A DNA stretch of 64,000 nt from Noviherbaspirillum denitrificans (GTDB lineage Bacteria; Pseudomonadota; Gammaproteobacteria; Burkholderiales; Burkholderiaceae_D), in NCBI RefSeq assembly GCF_002211445.1, contig NZ_LSTO01000001.1, positions 2,931,138-2,995,137 of the forward strand. Direction: 5' to 3'. Numbering within the stretch: the first letter of the stretch is position 1; every line of letters begins with the position of its first letter. Of the stretch, positions 9,168 to 17,659 are shown piece by piece. Made by a program: the position numbers and the translations under genes. The notes below the pieces were generated by a model. The model made no database searches, had not been told where the DNA came from, and saw nothing but the letters and a program-made list of their open reading frames with translations.

Positions 9168-10418
9168 TCAAAAATTCTTCTCTGCGAGCCAGTCTCGTAT
9201 GCACGCGCCGGCTTGCTCCTGGCCATTCGGCCCACCGGGGGAGATCGGTCCGCCCTGGTGATTGCCCGGGATGCGATGGCGCGTCTTGTCCGGCGTACCG
9301 ATCAAGTCGAACAGTCGTTGTGCCTCGGAAGGGAACACGCTGTTGTCTCCTGTGTATTCGATCATCAACGTAGGGACATTGACGGATGGCGCGCACTTTT
9401 CCATGGTCGCGTTTGACGAAAACGCAGACCAGTTCGACAGCCAGCTTTCGGGGGTGCAAAGCCTTGCAAAGCCGACTGCGCCAAAATTGGAAACCATCGG
9501 ATTGGCGCCCCAGAGGCTGCCGTAGACACGGTCCGAGGGCTCGAGGGACAAGTCGAAGCAGCGGGGATCGGCATCCGTGCGCCATACCTCCAGTACAGGG
9601 GTATGTGCCGCTAGCGCAGCGTCCGCGGTACTGAAGTCGCGTGAGAGGCGCTTTTTTGCTGCCGCTTTGCGTGCGATGAATTCCAGGGCCATGCTGTCAA
9701 TCCGCAATACGCGGGCGCGCTGCGCGCTGCGGTAGCGCTCCAGGAAAGTCGAATCGTATTGCGCGCTGTGCGGCGGCGGCGCAAATCCGTTTCGCGGATT
9801 GAAAATCGAAAGGCTTTCATCGGTTTTCAGCGGATCGCATTCATCAATAACGGATGGATCGATGCAGTTCAGCAGCAATGGACCTTGGCCAAGATGCGAT
9901 GAAACGAGCATCAGTCCATCGGGCAGGGGCAGGTTCGCCTCGTCCAGGCCGGTCCGGCGGCCCGCAGGGCTGGTCGCGATTCGCTTCGATCCCGGCAATT
10001 GAGCCTGCTGGATGTAATAGGCCGCCAGCGGCCCGCCACCCGAGGTTCCGAGCAACACACTGCAACGGTATCCCTTTTCCCGCAGAAAGCGCTGGCCCGC
10101 CGCCAGGTCGAGGACAGCCTTTTCATGCTCGAGACGCAGGTCGTTGCCGGCCGTGCGCGAACCCATGACCCACATTGCGCGTCCGCCTTGAAGAATTTCA
10201 GGCACCAGATATTGCGTCACCAGCATTTCTCGCGGATGCATCGCGCAAACCACGGTCTGCTCTCCGCCGCGATAAAACAGGAAGCCCGTAACCATTGCAC
10301 CGTCGTCAGTCTTTAGGGATGTGGGCAAGACCTTTACTCCGTCGGGCAGGCGGCCTTCCTTCCAGTGTGCGCCGCGCAGGCCTGCGGTAGTCGTGGCGAT
10401 TGCTGAAGTTGTGCGCAC
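9168..10418 (-). CDS. Alpha/beta hydrolase, 416 aa
   Basis: The nucleophile elbow LLGTSGGGPLAAYY lies near residue 123 (GxSxG), and a late acid (IEYTGDNSVF) and histidine (IPGNHQGG) complete a plausible triad. At 416 residues it is longer than small meta-cleavage hydrolases. The start is GTG at 10418, with GGGAGG seven bases upstream. Its stop is followed at once by the ligase ATG (TGAATG). The substrate is unknown; an amide, ester or ring-fission product upstream of maleate would suit the operon. Confidence 0.78.
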   Translation of the reverse strand: MRTTSAIATTTAGLRGAHWKEGRLPDGVKVLPTSLKTDDGAMVTGFLFYRGGEQTVVCAMHPREMLVTQYLVPEILQGGRAMWVMGSRTAGNDLRLEHEKAVLDLAAGQRFLREKGYRCSVLLGTSGGGPLAAYYIQQAQLPGSKRIATSPAGRRTGLDEANLPLPDGLMLVSSHLGQGPLLLNCIDPSVIDECDPLKTDESLSIFNPRNGFAPPPHSAQYDSTFLERYRSAQRARVLRIDSMALEFIARKAAAKKRLSRDFSTADAALAAHTPVLEVWRTDADPRCFDLSLEPSDRVYGSLWGANPMVSNFGAVGFARLCTPESWLSNWSAFSSNATMEKCAPSVNVPTLMIEYTGDNSVFPSEAQRLFDLIGTPDKTRHRIPGNHQGGPISPGGPNGQEQAGACIRDWLAEKNF

Positions 10419-10421
10419 GGC

Positions 10422-11207
10422 CTACCTCCCGGCCTGCGGTGCACGGGCACTGGCGAAGCGTTCGCTCAGGAGGGCGCCGGCGCCGGGCACAACCGGTTCC
10501 AATCCAAGGTTTTCGAGGAGACGGCGGGTGGTGCAAACGGCCGACGATGTCACCGGTAGTCCCAGTTTGTCCTCGACCGCCTGGATTGCCGGCAGCGACG
10601 GCATCTGCACGCAGGCGGAGAGCACGACTGCGTCCGCGTTTTCGATGTTCAGTCGTGCCACATCGTCGACCAGGCGCATCGGATCGCGCCGGCCGACTTC
10701 GAGGTTGTCGGGAATTTCGAATGCGATTGCATCAATCACGTCGATACCCTCGCTCTCGATGTACTTGACCACAAGATCTGTTAGTGGCCGCATATACGGT
10801 GTGACAATCGATACGCGTTTGGCGCCCAGGATTCGCAGGCCGTCAATCAATGCGCCGGCCGAGGTGACGACAGGGGCGGCACACAGGTTGTCCCGCGCCA
10901 CCTGGGTCAGGCGGCGCTCGCTTTCCCTGTGGTAGCCTGTTCCCATCGACATGATGGCAACAAGGCAGGCATAGCCCATTACGTCCACGCGCGCGTCTGC
11001 AAGTTCAGCAGCGCAACGCAAGCTGTCGGCGTCCATGCGTGCGAGCTCCTCCTTCGTTACCCGATGCATGCGCATTCGGCTGGAGTGGAAGGTGAACTTC
11101 TCCGGCCGCACTGCCATGCGCGATTGCAACATTGCAGGGATCTCCGTTTCCATTGTGGTGTTCGAACTGGGTACGATCTGGCCGATTCGAAAAGTGGTTT
11201 TAGTCAT
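10422..11207 (-). CDS. Maleate cis-trans isomerase-like protein (Asp/Glu racemase superfamily)
   Basis: The 261-residue protein shows IGQIVPSSNTTMETEIP at the start and the two cysteines of this family in GYACLVAIM and LSACVQMPSL. Maleate isomerase converts maleate to fumarate; arylmalonate decarboxylases are related but usually differ around the two Cys. The start is taken at 11207 (MTKTTFRIG); two in-frame ATGs upstream arise from a 21-bp tandem repeat. It is the first gene of the minus-strand operon, so the pathway probably ends at or passes through maleate. Confidence 0.85.
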   Translation of the reverse strand: MTKTTFRIGQIVPSSNTTMETEIPAMLQSRMAVRPEKFTFHSSRMRMHRVTKEELARMDADSLRCAAELADARVDVMGYACLVAIMSMGTGYHRESERRLTQVARDNLCAAPVVTSAGALIDGLRILGAKRVSIVTPYMRPLTDLVVKYIESEGIDVIDAIAFEIPDNLEVGRRDPMRLVDDVARLNIENADAVVLSACVQMPSLPAIQAVEDKLGLPVTSSAVCTTRRLLENLGLEPVVPGAGALLSERFASARAPQAGR

Positions 11208-11252
11208 GCTCTTTCCTCTTGCTGTCATGCTCTTTCCTCTTGCTGTCATGCT
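11203..11252. repeat. 21-bp tandem repeat over a translation start
   Basis: A 21-bp unit is repeated about 2.4 times across the leader of the maleate isomerase gene. It creates three in-frame ATGs on the minus strand at 11249, 11228 and 11207. The last two each follow an AGAGGAAAGAGC ribosome-site-like sequence, so alternative N-termini would read MTARGKS once or twice before the conserved start. Confidence 0.9.
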
Positions 11253-11349
11253 GTTGAGACGGTGCCTGCATCCGTTAGTCGACAATGTAGGCCTTGCGGG
11301 AAGGGAGGCGTTAATACCGTTTTTTTATCGCGCCAGAGAAAAGTCTGAT

Positions 11350-11392
11350 TCGAGTCCCGGGTTCAGCAGCGCTATACTCGGGCGACCGCCCG
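11350..11392 (+). promoter_or_regulatory. Candidate LysR promoter and palindrome
   Basis: TATACT at 11373-11378 is a good -10 for the LysR gene at 11427, with only a weak TTCGAG at 11350. Just downstream CGGGCG-AC-CGCCCG (11379-11392) is a perfect 6-bp inverted repeat around the likely transcript start and could be an autoregulatory site. The shared region also drives the divergent operon starting at 11207. Confidence 0.4.
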
Positions 11393-11426
11393 TTGGCGGC
11401 GAAGATTGGCAGTAGGGAGAGAGGGA

Positions 11427-12350
11427 ATGGACCTGCGACAGATGCGGTATTTCGAGGCAATCGTGCGGCACAAGAGCTTTACCCAGGCCGCATTGAAACT
11501 GTATGTCGCCCAGCCGGCGCTGGGCTTCCAAATCCGCAAGCTGGAAGAAGAGCTGGGAATCCAGCTGCTCATCCGGAACACGCGCGGCGTGGAACCGACG
11601 GAGGCCGGCCTCCTGTTCCTGGAACGCGCGCGGAAGATCCTGGACGAAGTCGACCAGACCAGGAAGGTCCTGCTCGACCATGCGGGGCCGGTGCGCGGGC
11701 ACATTTCTATCGGCATTACGCCGACGATTGCGAGTGTTCTGGCGCTGCCGCTGCTCCAGCGTTGCCGCCAAGAATTGCCGGAAGTCTCGATCAACCTTGT
11801 GGAAGACCTGGGCAGCGTGCTGACCGAATGGCTGCAGCTGGACCGCCTGGACATGGCACTAGCCTTTTCCGTCCCGCCGACGCTCGGGCTCACGGCAAAG
11901 ACCCTGGTGGAGGACCGGGCCTTCTTTATCTACAAACCGGAACAGGGGCTGCGCACAAGCCGAAGCATTGCATTCGAGGAGATTGTTTGCCAGCCGCTGA
12001 TCCTGCCAAGCGCACCCAACCGCCTCAGGCAATTCCTTGAGGAGACGGCCAAGGCAAGGAAGCTCGATCTGAACGTGGCACTGGAAGTGCAATCGCCTTC
12101 CACCATTTTGAAGCTGGTCGAAGAGGGATTCGGGGCGACGGTCATGTCAATCGTCGCGGTAAGGCCGCTCATCGAAAAGCGGCGCTTGTCTGCGCGCCCA
12201 ATCGTGGAACCGGAAGTGTCGTATCCGCTATCCCTCGTCCGATCCGATTCCAATCCGCTATCGAAGGCAGAGGCGGCCCTGCAGCAGATCATTGAGGAAT
12301 TGGTGCAAAAGACGATTGTGGAGGCAGGGGCGGACGCCCCTGCCGGTTGA
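11427..12350 (+). CDS. LysR-type transcriptional regulator
   Basis: The 307-residue protein has an N-terminal winged helix-turn-helix (MDLRQMRYFEAIVRHKSFT, then AALKLYVAQPALGFQIRKLE) and a periplasmic-binding-like effector domain from about residue 90. ATG 11427 follows AGGGAGAGAGGG. It is divergent from the maleate isomerase operon with 219 bp between the starts, so it is the likely activator of that operon. The effector would be a pathway intermediate. Confidence 0.92.
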   Translation: MDLRQMRYFEAIVRHKSFTQAALKLYVAQPALGFQIRKLEEELGIQLLIRNTRGVEPTEAGLLFLERARKILDEVDQTRKVLLDHAGPVRGHISIGITPTIASVLALPLLQRCRQELPEVSINLVEDLGSVLTEWLQLDRLDMALAFSVPPTLGLTAKTLVEDRAFFIYKPEQGLRTSRSIAFEEIVCQPLILPSAPNRLRQFLEETAKARKLDLNVALEVQSPSTILKLVEEGFGATVMSIVAVRPLIEKRRLSARPIVEPEVSYPLSLVRSDSNPLSKAEAALQQIIEELVQKTIVEAGADAPAG

Positions 12351-12352
12351 CG

Positions 12353-13435
12353 TCAAAACGTGTGACGGATCCCAGTCATCACACCCAATTGGCTCATGCC
12401 GGCGCCGACCGGTGCGCCCGCGCTGGCGGCCTGGGTAGCCGCGCCGTCATTGTCGATGTGCCCCAGTGAGGCGTACACGGCTGTGCGCTTCGACAGCGCA
12501 TAGGTCGTGCGCGCTACCAGGAGTGTGGAATCATTCGGTGAATTGCGGACGTCGCGCCGTGCGGCGAGGATGTCGACGGTCAGCTGGCTGGACCACGGAT
12601 AACTGGCGTCGATGAAGAAGAGGTTGACCTTGGAATTGGTGGCTGCCTTGGTCTCCCGCCCTAGCCATCCTGCGCCCAGTTTCACCGGACCGATCATCGC
12701 GTATCCGTTGAGCTGGGTCCGCGTGTCGGTGTACGAGCTGTTTGACAGGCCGGCAGCAGCACCCGGTCCGCCATGCATGCGATCCATCGTGCCTGCAATT
12801 CCAAAACCCGTTGCATCGTACTTTGCCATGGCGGTCCATTGCCGGCACGCGCGAGCATTGCCGGAGAATCCATCCGGGCAGTTTGTTCCCGCAGGTCCGC
12901 CGGCTGCGGAGCTGTCACGGCCGAGGCTGTAGGTGGCGCCGAGCGTCAGGCCCGAAAACGATCCCAGGTAGCCGATGGAGTTGTCGCTGCGCGCATTGGG
13001 AATGTAAGCGTCGAGCACGCCGAGTCCATGAATGCTCGGGCCGATTACGTCCGCGCCTCCAAGCCCGTGCGCGGTCATGGTCAATTGCCGTCCGAGCATG
13101 AGCGTTCCCCAAGGGCCGCCGAGGCCGACGTAGGCGAGTCTGCCGAAGAGCCTGTTGCCGTAGCCAACTGCGCCGGTTGTCATTGCGAACCCGCTTTCCA
13201 GTACGAACAGCGTTCGAAAGCCGCCACCAAGATCTTCGACTCCCTTGAATCCCAGCCGGGACGGCAGCGTTCCGGTAAGGCTTGGCATGCGTACCAGCGA
13301 ATCGCCAGCAGGATTGGCGTTGGTCAGGTACTCGACACCCTGGTCGACAATACCGTACACGGAAAGATTGGATTGGGCGGAAGCCGCATTCGAAAACGCG
13401 ATTGTCACGGCGGCCGCAAGAAGAGCCTTTTTCAT
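12353..13435 (-). CDS. Gram-negative trimeric porin
   Basis: This 360-residue protein has a cleavable signal peptide (MKKALLAAAVTIAFSNAASA, cut before QSNLSVYG) and the Burkholderiales porin pattern: SVYGIVDQGVEY, SRLGFKGVEDLGGG, and a C-terminal beta-strand ending GIRHTF with terminal Phe. It forms a 16-stranded outer-membrane channel for small anions or aromatics. CTGGAGACTCA precedes the ATG. It converges on the LysR gene with two bases between the stop codons and probably has its own promoter. Confidence 0.92.
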   Translation of the reverse strand: MKKALLAAAVTIAFSNAASAQSNLSVYGIVDQGVEYLTNANPAGDSLVRMPSLTGTLPSRLGFKGVEDLGGGFRTLFVLESGFAMTTGAVGYGNRLFGRLAYVGLGGPWGTLMLGRQLTMTAHGLGGADVIGPSIHGLGVLDAYIPNARSDNSIGYLGSFSGLTLGATYSLGRDSSAAGGPAGTNCPDGFSGNARACRQWTAMAKYDATGFGIAGTMDRMHGGPGAAAGLSNSSYTDTRTQLNGYAMIGPVKLGAGWLGRETKAATNSKVNLFFIDASYPWSSQLTVDILAARRDVRNSPNDSTLLVARTTYALSKRTAVYASLGHIDNDGAATQAASAGAPVGAGMSQLGVMTGIRHTF

Positions 13436-13700
13436 TGAGTCTCCAGGAATGGATATTGTTTTGGGAATGCCTCAGTGCGGATGCACTCGGCTTGCAATGA
13501 GGCCTGCCTAGGCTTCATTCGCTCCTGATGCTAGAAGCTGGTGCGGAGCGTGAAAAATACCGATTTCTTGCTGCGCCAAAGCAAATTCTTATGGGTAGCG
13601 CGTATGGCATCCGGCGGATGTGGAATAGCGGAGAGGCAAACCTGCACGAACCTCCGGACGACTGGACTTTTATGGCGATACGGTCGTGTAGAATAGTTGC

Positions 13701-14792
13701 ATGGCTACCTCTCCTTCGTCGTCCCGCATCACAATTCGCGATGTTGCCGCGCACGCGGCAGTGAATCCATCGACAGTCTCCCGCGCGCTCAATCCGGCGA
13801 CCCGGCACTTGATTGGTGACGAGGTGGTCAAGCGGGTGCTGGCGTCGGCAAAAGCGCTCGGATATCGCCCCAATGCACTTGCTTCTGCGTTAAGCGGGGG
13901 CTCGTCGAAGGTTGTCGGGGTGCTTCTGCCGGACATTGAAAACCCCGTTTTTCCTCCCATCATCCGGGGCATTGAGGAACAGCTCGCCGCGGAAGGCTTT
14001 AGTGTTCTCATCGCCAACCTCGTCGTTGGAAGCTCCGAGCAGGAACAGGAGCAAGCACTCGAGCAGATGCTTTCAAGGCAGGTAGATGGCCTCATTCTTG
14101 CCACCGCGGCCCGCGAAGATCCGCTGGTGCGCCGCTGTATCCTGGAAGACATCCCGGTTGTCCTTGTCAATCGCGGCGAACAGGATGGGCGGGTTCCGGA
14201 AGTCGTCAACGATGACATTCTTTCCATGAAACTCGCTGTCGATCATTTGATCGATCTTGGTCACGCGAGCATTGCCCATGTGTCGGGACCGCTTACGCTG
14301 GCGACCGGCCACTCACGGCATCAAGGCTTCCTGATTGCCGCGCGCCAGCACGGTCTGGCCGATACGCCGATCGTGGAGGCGACCGAGTTCACCCGGGAAG
14401 CGGGGCGCATTGCGTGCGGGAAGCTCCTTAAGCGGCACAAGGGTGTGACCGCCATTGTCGCGGCAAACGACCTGATTGCGCTCGGGTGCTACGACGCGCT
14501 CCAGGCTGCCAACCTGCGGTGTCCTGAAGACGTTTCGATCATCGGCCACAATGACATGCCCTTGGTTGACATGTTGAATCCGCCGCTATCGACGATTCGC
14601 ATCCAGCACCGGGAAATGGGCAAGCAAGGTGCCAGGCTGCTGCTGGACCGGATTCAGAAACGTGATGGCGCAATCGTACGTATTACCTTGCCACCGAAGT
14701 TGATGGCGCGCGGCTCAACCTGCCAGGTTGCGAAACCGGCTGATCGCGCACCGGCAAGGAAAAAGGCGATGGAACGCGGCCCCGCGACGTAA
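13701..14792 (+). CDS. LacI-family transcriptional regulator
   Basis: The 363-residue protein has the LacI DNA-binding domain near residues 9-60 (ITIRDVAAHAAVNPSTVSRA, hinge region ALASALSG) and a sugar-binding-like effector domain with VVGVLLPDIENPVFPP and LRCPEDVSIIGHND. It lies upstream of the hydroxyquinol operon. TGCAAACGTTTGCA-like palindromes with a central CG, typical of LacI proteins, occur at that operon and at the porin near 27.9 kb, so this is their probable repressor. No clear ribosome site precedes ATG 13701, and TAGAAT seven bases before it hints at a leaderless transcript. Confidence 0.92.
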   Translation: MATSPSSSRITIRDVAAHAAVNPSTVSRALNPATRHLIGDEVVKRVLASAKALGYRPNALASALSGGSSKVVGVLLPDIENPVFPPIIRGIEEQLAAEGFSVLIANLVVGSSEQEQEQALEQMLSRQVDGLILATAAREDPLVRRCILEDIPVVLVNRGEQDGRVPEVVNDDILSMKLAVDHLIDLGHASIAHVSGPLTLATGHSRHQGFLIAARQHGLADTPIVEATEFTREAGRIACGKLLKRHKGVTAIVAANDLIALGCYDALQAANLRCPEDVSIIGHNDMPLVDMLNPPLSTIRIQHREMGKQGARLLLDRIQKRDGAIVRITLPPKLMARGSTCQVAKPADRAPARKKAMERGPAT

Positions 14793-14870
14793 CGCAGAAC
14801 CCTGGCCCGACATTTCTCGTCGGTGGCCCGCGATGTCGACTTGATTCGTTCCCCGACCATGCACTACCAA

Positions 14871-14894
14871 TGCCCGGCTTCGTTATGCCGGGCA
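14871..14894 (+). terminator. Hairpin after the LacI gene
   Basis: TGCCCGGC (14871-14878) pairs with GCCGGGCA (14887-14894) across an 8-base loop, 79 bases after the regulator stop. The following CCTGCTT is poor in T, so it would be an imperfect terminator. Confidence 0.45.
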
Positions 14895-14967
14895 CCTGCT
14901 TGATCCCGCGTCTTTCAGGAATTCCTCTGTCTTCGTCATCATCCCGCATCTCCATGCGACATTCGGC

Positions 14968-14997
14968 AATTATAATGCAATCGTTTGCACCATAATT
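14968..14997 (+). promoter_or_regulatory. LacI-type operator over a TATAAT box, hydroxyquinol operon
   Basis: TGCAATCGTTTGCA at 14976-14989 is an almost perfect palindrome centred on CG, flanked symmetrically by AATTAT (14968) and ATAATT (14992). A TATAAT hexamer at 14971-14976 overlaps its left edge, so a bound repressor would block the promoter. It stands 143 bases before the maleylacetate reductase ATG. The same TAtAATGCAA.CG.TTGCA arrangement recurs at 17571 and 28058. Confidence 0.75.
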
Positions 14998-15131
14998 AAA
15001 ACCGAGGTACAGTGGCGTCTGTTTGTCATTGTCCGCGCCTGGCTCGTTGCTTCAAGTTGCGAGCGGTCTGTCTCGACCGATTTCCGGGTGCAGGATAGTC
15101 ATTTCTGACCGAGCGACGACAGGAAGAAGCC

Positions 15132-16193
15132 ATGGACTTTACGACCCAGATGCAAGTGCCCCGCATCGTCTTCGCGGAAGGTGCGCTGGCGCGTCTTCCT
15201 GATGAGCTGGCCAGGCTCGGCCCCGGGAATGCGCTATTGATCGCGACGCCTCGCCGCAACTTAGTTGTGGAGCAGGTGCGGGATGCCTTGGGTTCGCGCT
15301 TTTCCGGGGTATTTCCCCACGCCGCGATGCACGTGCCTGCAGAGACGGTTCGCGCGGCCGTCAATGAAGCGCGCCGCATTCGCGCTGACTGCCTTGTCGC
15401 GATAGGTGGCGGCTCGCCCCTAGGTCTGGCCAAAGCCGTCGCGCGAGAGATGGATGTCCCGATTGTGGCAATTCCGACGACGTATGCCGGCTCCGAGATG
15501 ACGTCAATTTTCGGGATCACAGAGAGCGCTCGCAAGACGACCGGGCGCGATCCCCGCGTGCTTCCGAAAGTCGTGATCTACGACCCGCTGCTGAGCGTCG
15601 ACCTGCCAGTAACGACTTCTGTGAGCAGCGGCTTCAACGCGATGGCCCATGCCGTCGAAGGAATGTATGCGGCCGATGCAAGTCCGCTTACGTCGCTGCT
15701 AGCGGCCGGAGCTGTGCGCGCTCTGAAAAAAGGACTTCTTCAGGTATCTTCCGATCCGCATAACCTGGCGGGCCGCGCAGACTGCCTGTACGGCGCGGCA
15801 CTGGCCGGGATCGTCCTGGGAAGCGTCAGCATGGGGCTCCACCACCAGTTATGCCACGTCCTCGGCGGCACCTACAACTTGCTCCACGCGGAACTCCACG
15901 CCGTGTTGCTGCCGCACGTCCTGTCCTATAACGCGCCTGCTGCGCCCGCCGCTGCAGAGAGCATTGCCGGGGCACTGGACTGCCGGGACGCGGCGCTGGA
16001 ATTGCATACGCTCGCCGGCCAGCTCGAGATCCCGCGTAACCTGCAGGCATTGGGCGTTCCGCCGGAGGCGCTGCATGATGTCGCAGTGCAGGTAGCCGCG
16101 CGACCGTACATGAATCCGCGCTTGCCGACCGAAAATGAGGTGCTCGACTTGCTGCAGCGGGCGTACATCGGGAATGCGCCAGGCGGATGGTGA
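15132..16193 (+). CDS. Maleylacetate reductase
   Basis: The 353-residue iron-type alcohol dehydrogenase has LVAIGGGSPLGLAKAVA for nucleotide binding, VAIPTTYAGSEMT typical of maleylacetate reductases, and histidines in MAHAVEG and MGLHHQLCHVLGG in the metal region. It reduces maleylacetate to 3-oxoadipate with NAD(P)H. AGGAAG precedes the ATG. It is first in the operon with hydroxyquinol dioxygenase, whose product is its substrate, and lies just downstream of a LacI-type operator. Confidence 0.93.
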   Translation: MDFTTQMQVPRIVFAEGALARLPDELARLGPGNALLIATPRRNLVVEQVRDALGSRFSGVFPHAAMHVPAETVRAAVNEARRIRADCLVAIGGGSPLGLAKAVAREMDVPIVAIPTTYAGSEMTSIFGITESARKTTGRDPRVLPKVVIYDPLLSVDLPVTTSVSSGFNAMAHAVEGMYAADASPLTSLLAAGAVRALKKGLLQVSSDPHNLAGRADCLYGAALAGIVLGSVSMGLHHQLCHVLGGTYNLLHAELHAVLLPHVLSYNAPAAPAAAESIAGALDCRDAALELHTLAGQLEIPRNLQALGVPPEALHDVAVQVAARPYMNPRLPTENEVLDLLQRAYIGNAPGGW

Positions 16194-16196
16194 TTA

Positions 16197-17450
16197 ATGG
16201 CTGCACCAATGAACGTCAAGCGCACTTACGGCCTGACCACGGCCATCTTGCACAGCGACCGGGAAAAGCCGATCGAGCACGGCGCCCTCCATAAGCCGAT
16301 CCATGCCGGCGTCGCGTTCGGATATCGGGACGCGCGCGACCTTGCGCAGGTGTTTCAAGGCAAGCAAGCCGGTTTTCGCTATGGACGCCAGGGCAATCCG
16401 ACGGTGGGTGCGCTGGAGGACAAGATCAATACGCTCGAGCAGGGCGCCGGAACCGTCTGCTTTGCGACCGGCATGGCTGCCATTGCGGCAGTCGCAACCG
16501 CCCTGCTGCGCCGGGGCGACCATGTCGTTGCCTCCGCCTACCTCTTCGGTAATACCCATAGCCTCTGGGAGTCCATGGCAGGAAAGGGCATCGACGTGGA
16601 TTTCGTGGATACGACAAGGGCGAGTGCAGTCGAGCAGGCGCTGCGGCCGGCGACGCGGCTCGTCTTTACCGAAACCATCGCCAACCCGCGCACACAGGTC
16701 GCCGACCTGGCCCGCATCGGCGCGCTCTGTAACGAGCGCGGCATCCTGTACGCGGTGGACAACACCATGACGTCCGCATGCCTGTTCCAGCCCCGGAATG
16801 CCGGAGCCGGCCTGGTCGTCAATTCGCTGACCAAATACTACGCCGGGCACGGCAATGCGCTTGGCGGAAGCGTTACCGATACGGGGCTTTTCGACTGGCG
16901 CGGTTTTCCCAACCTGGGCGAGCCGAGCAAGAACGGACCTGCCAGCGGATGGGGGCTCGCGCAATTGCGTGCGAAAGGCTTGCGCGATTTCGGCGCGGCG
17001 CTAGGACCTGAAGCGGCCCATCATATTGCCGTCGGCATGGAGACAATAGCGTTGCGTATCGCGCGGCAATGCGCAAATGCGCGCGCGCTCGCGTCGATGC
17101 TGGCGGCCGACCCGCGCGTCAAGGCTGTGTATTACCCCGGCCTGGCGACGCATTCCCAGCATGCGCTCGCGGCGCAGCTTTTCGCCGATTTCGGAGCATT
17201 GCTCAGCTTTGAGCTGGACGAAGGAATCGATTGCTTCGATTACATCAACCGGCTACGGCTGGGTGTTGCAGCGAGCAATCTTGGCGACACGCGAACACTC
17301 GTGATACCGGTTGCCCATACGATTTTCTACGAGGTGGGAGCGCAGCGCCGCGCTGCAATGGGAATCGCGGAAGGGCTCATTCGTGTCTCGGTCGGGATTG
17401 AAGACACCTCGGACCTGGTGAATGATTTCCAGGCAGCGCTAGCGGACTGA
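16197..17450 (+). CDS. Cys/Met-metabolism PLP enzyme (cystathionine gamma-synthase-like)
   Basis: The 417-residue fold-type I protein has FRYGRQGNPTVGALEDKI, GTVCFATGMAAIAA and the PLP-binding Lys in VVNSLTKYYAGHGNALGG. The family makes or breaks C-S bonds at the beta or gamma carbon of amino acids. The start is three bases after the maleylacetate reductase stop; an ATG four codons on (MNVKRTYGL) is an alternative. A sulfur amino acid enzyme in a hydroxyquinol operon is unexpected and its substrate is unclear. Confidence 0.88.
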   Translation: MAAPMNVKRTYGLTTAILHSDREKPIEHGALHKPIHAGVAFGYRDARDLAQVFQGKQAGFRYGRQGNPTVGALEDKINTLEQGAGTVCFATGMAAIAAVATALLRRGDHVVASAYLFGNTHSLWESMAGKGIDVDFVDTTRASAVEQALRPATRLVFTETIANPRTQVADLARIGALCNERGILYAVDNTMTSACLFQPRNAGAGLVVNSLTKYYAGHGNALGGSVTDTGLFDWRGFPNLGEPSKNGPASGWGLAQLRAKGLRDFGAALGPEAAHHIAVGMETIALRIARQCANARALASMLAADPRVKAVYYPGLATHSQHALAAQLFADFGALLSFELDEGIDCFDYINRLRLGVAASNLGDTRTLVIPVAHTIFYEVGAQRRAAMGIAEGLIRVSVGIEDTSDLVNDFQAALAD

Positions 17451-17547
17451 CGCCGCTCACCCCCGGACAGGACGCAATGCCCTTGTTTGCATCGCCCTGG
17501 CGTTCCGGCAGGGCATAAAGTTCCCCTCCATCTCATTTCAATCGCGC

Positions 17548-17590
17548 TTGACACGCGATTTCATGCAAACTACAATGCAAACGTTTGCAT
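17548..17590 (+). promoter_or_regulatory. Sigma-70 promoter with LacI-type operator before hydroxyquinol dioxygenase
   Basis: TTGACA at 17548-17553, a 17-base spacer and TACAAT at 17571-17576 form a strong promoter. The perfect palindrome ATGCAAACGTTTGCAT at 17575-17590 overlaps the -10 and start point, an ideal repression site. The dioxygenase ATG follows at 17660. This gives the second half of the operon its own regulated promoter. Confidence 0.85.
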
Positions 17591-17659
17591 ACGGCTTTAT
17601 TTCGATGCTCCCGCGGACTTGATGCCCGCGTCGAGCTACATACAAATCGGAGTCCGGAT

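Noticed and set aside
17470..17520. ATGCCC...GGGCAT inverted repeat after the PLP enzyme gene
   Set aside because: The arms are far apart and no T-tract follows, so a terminator is not supported.
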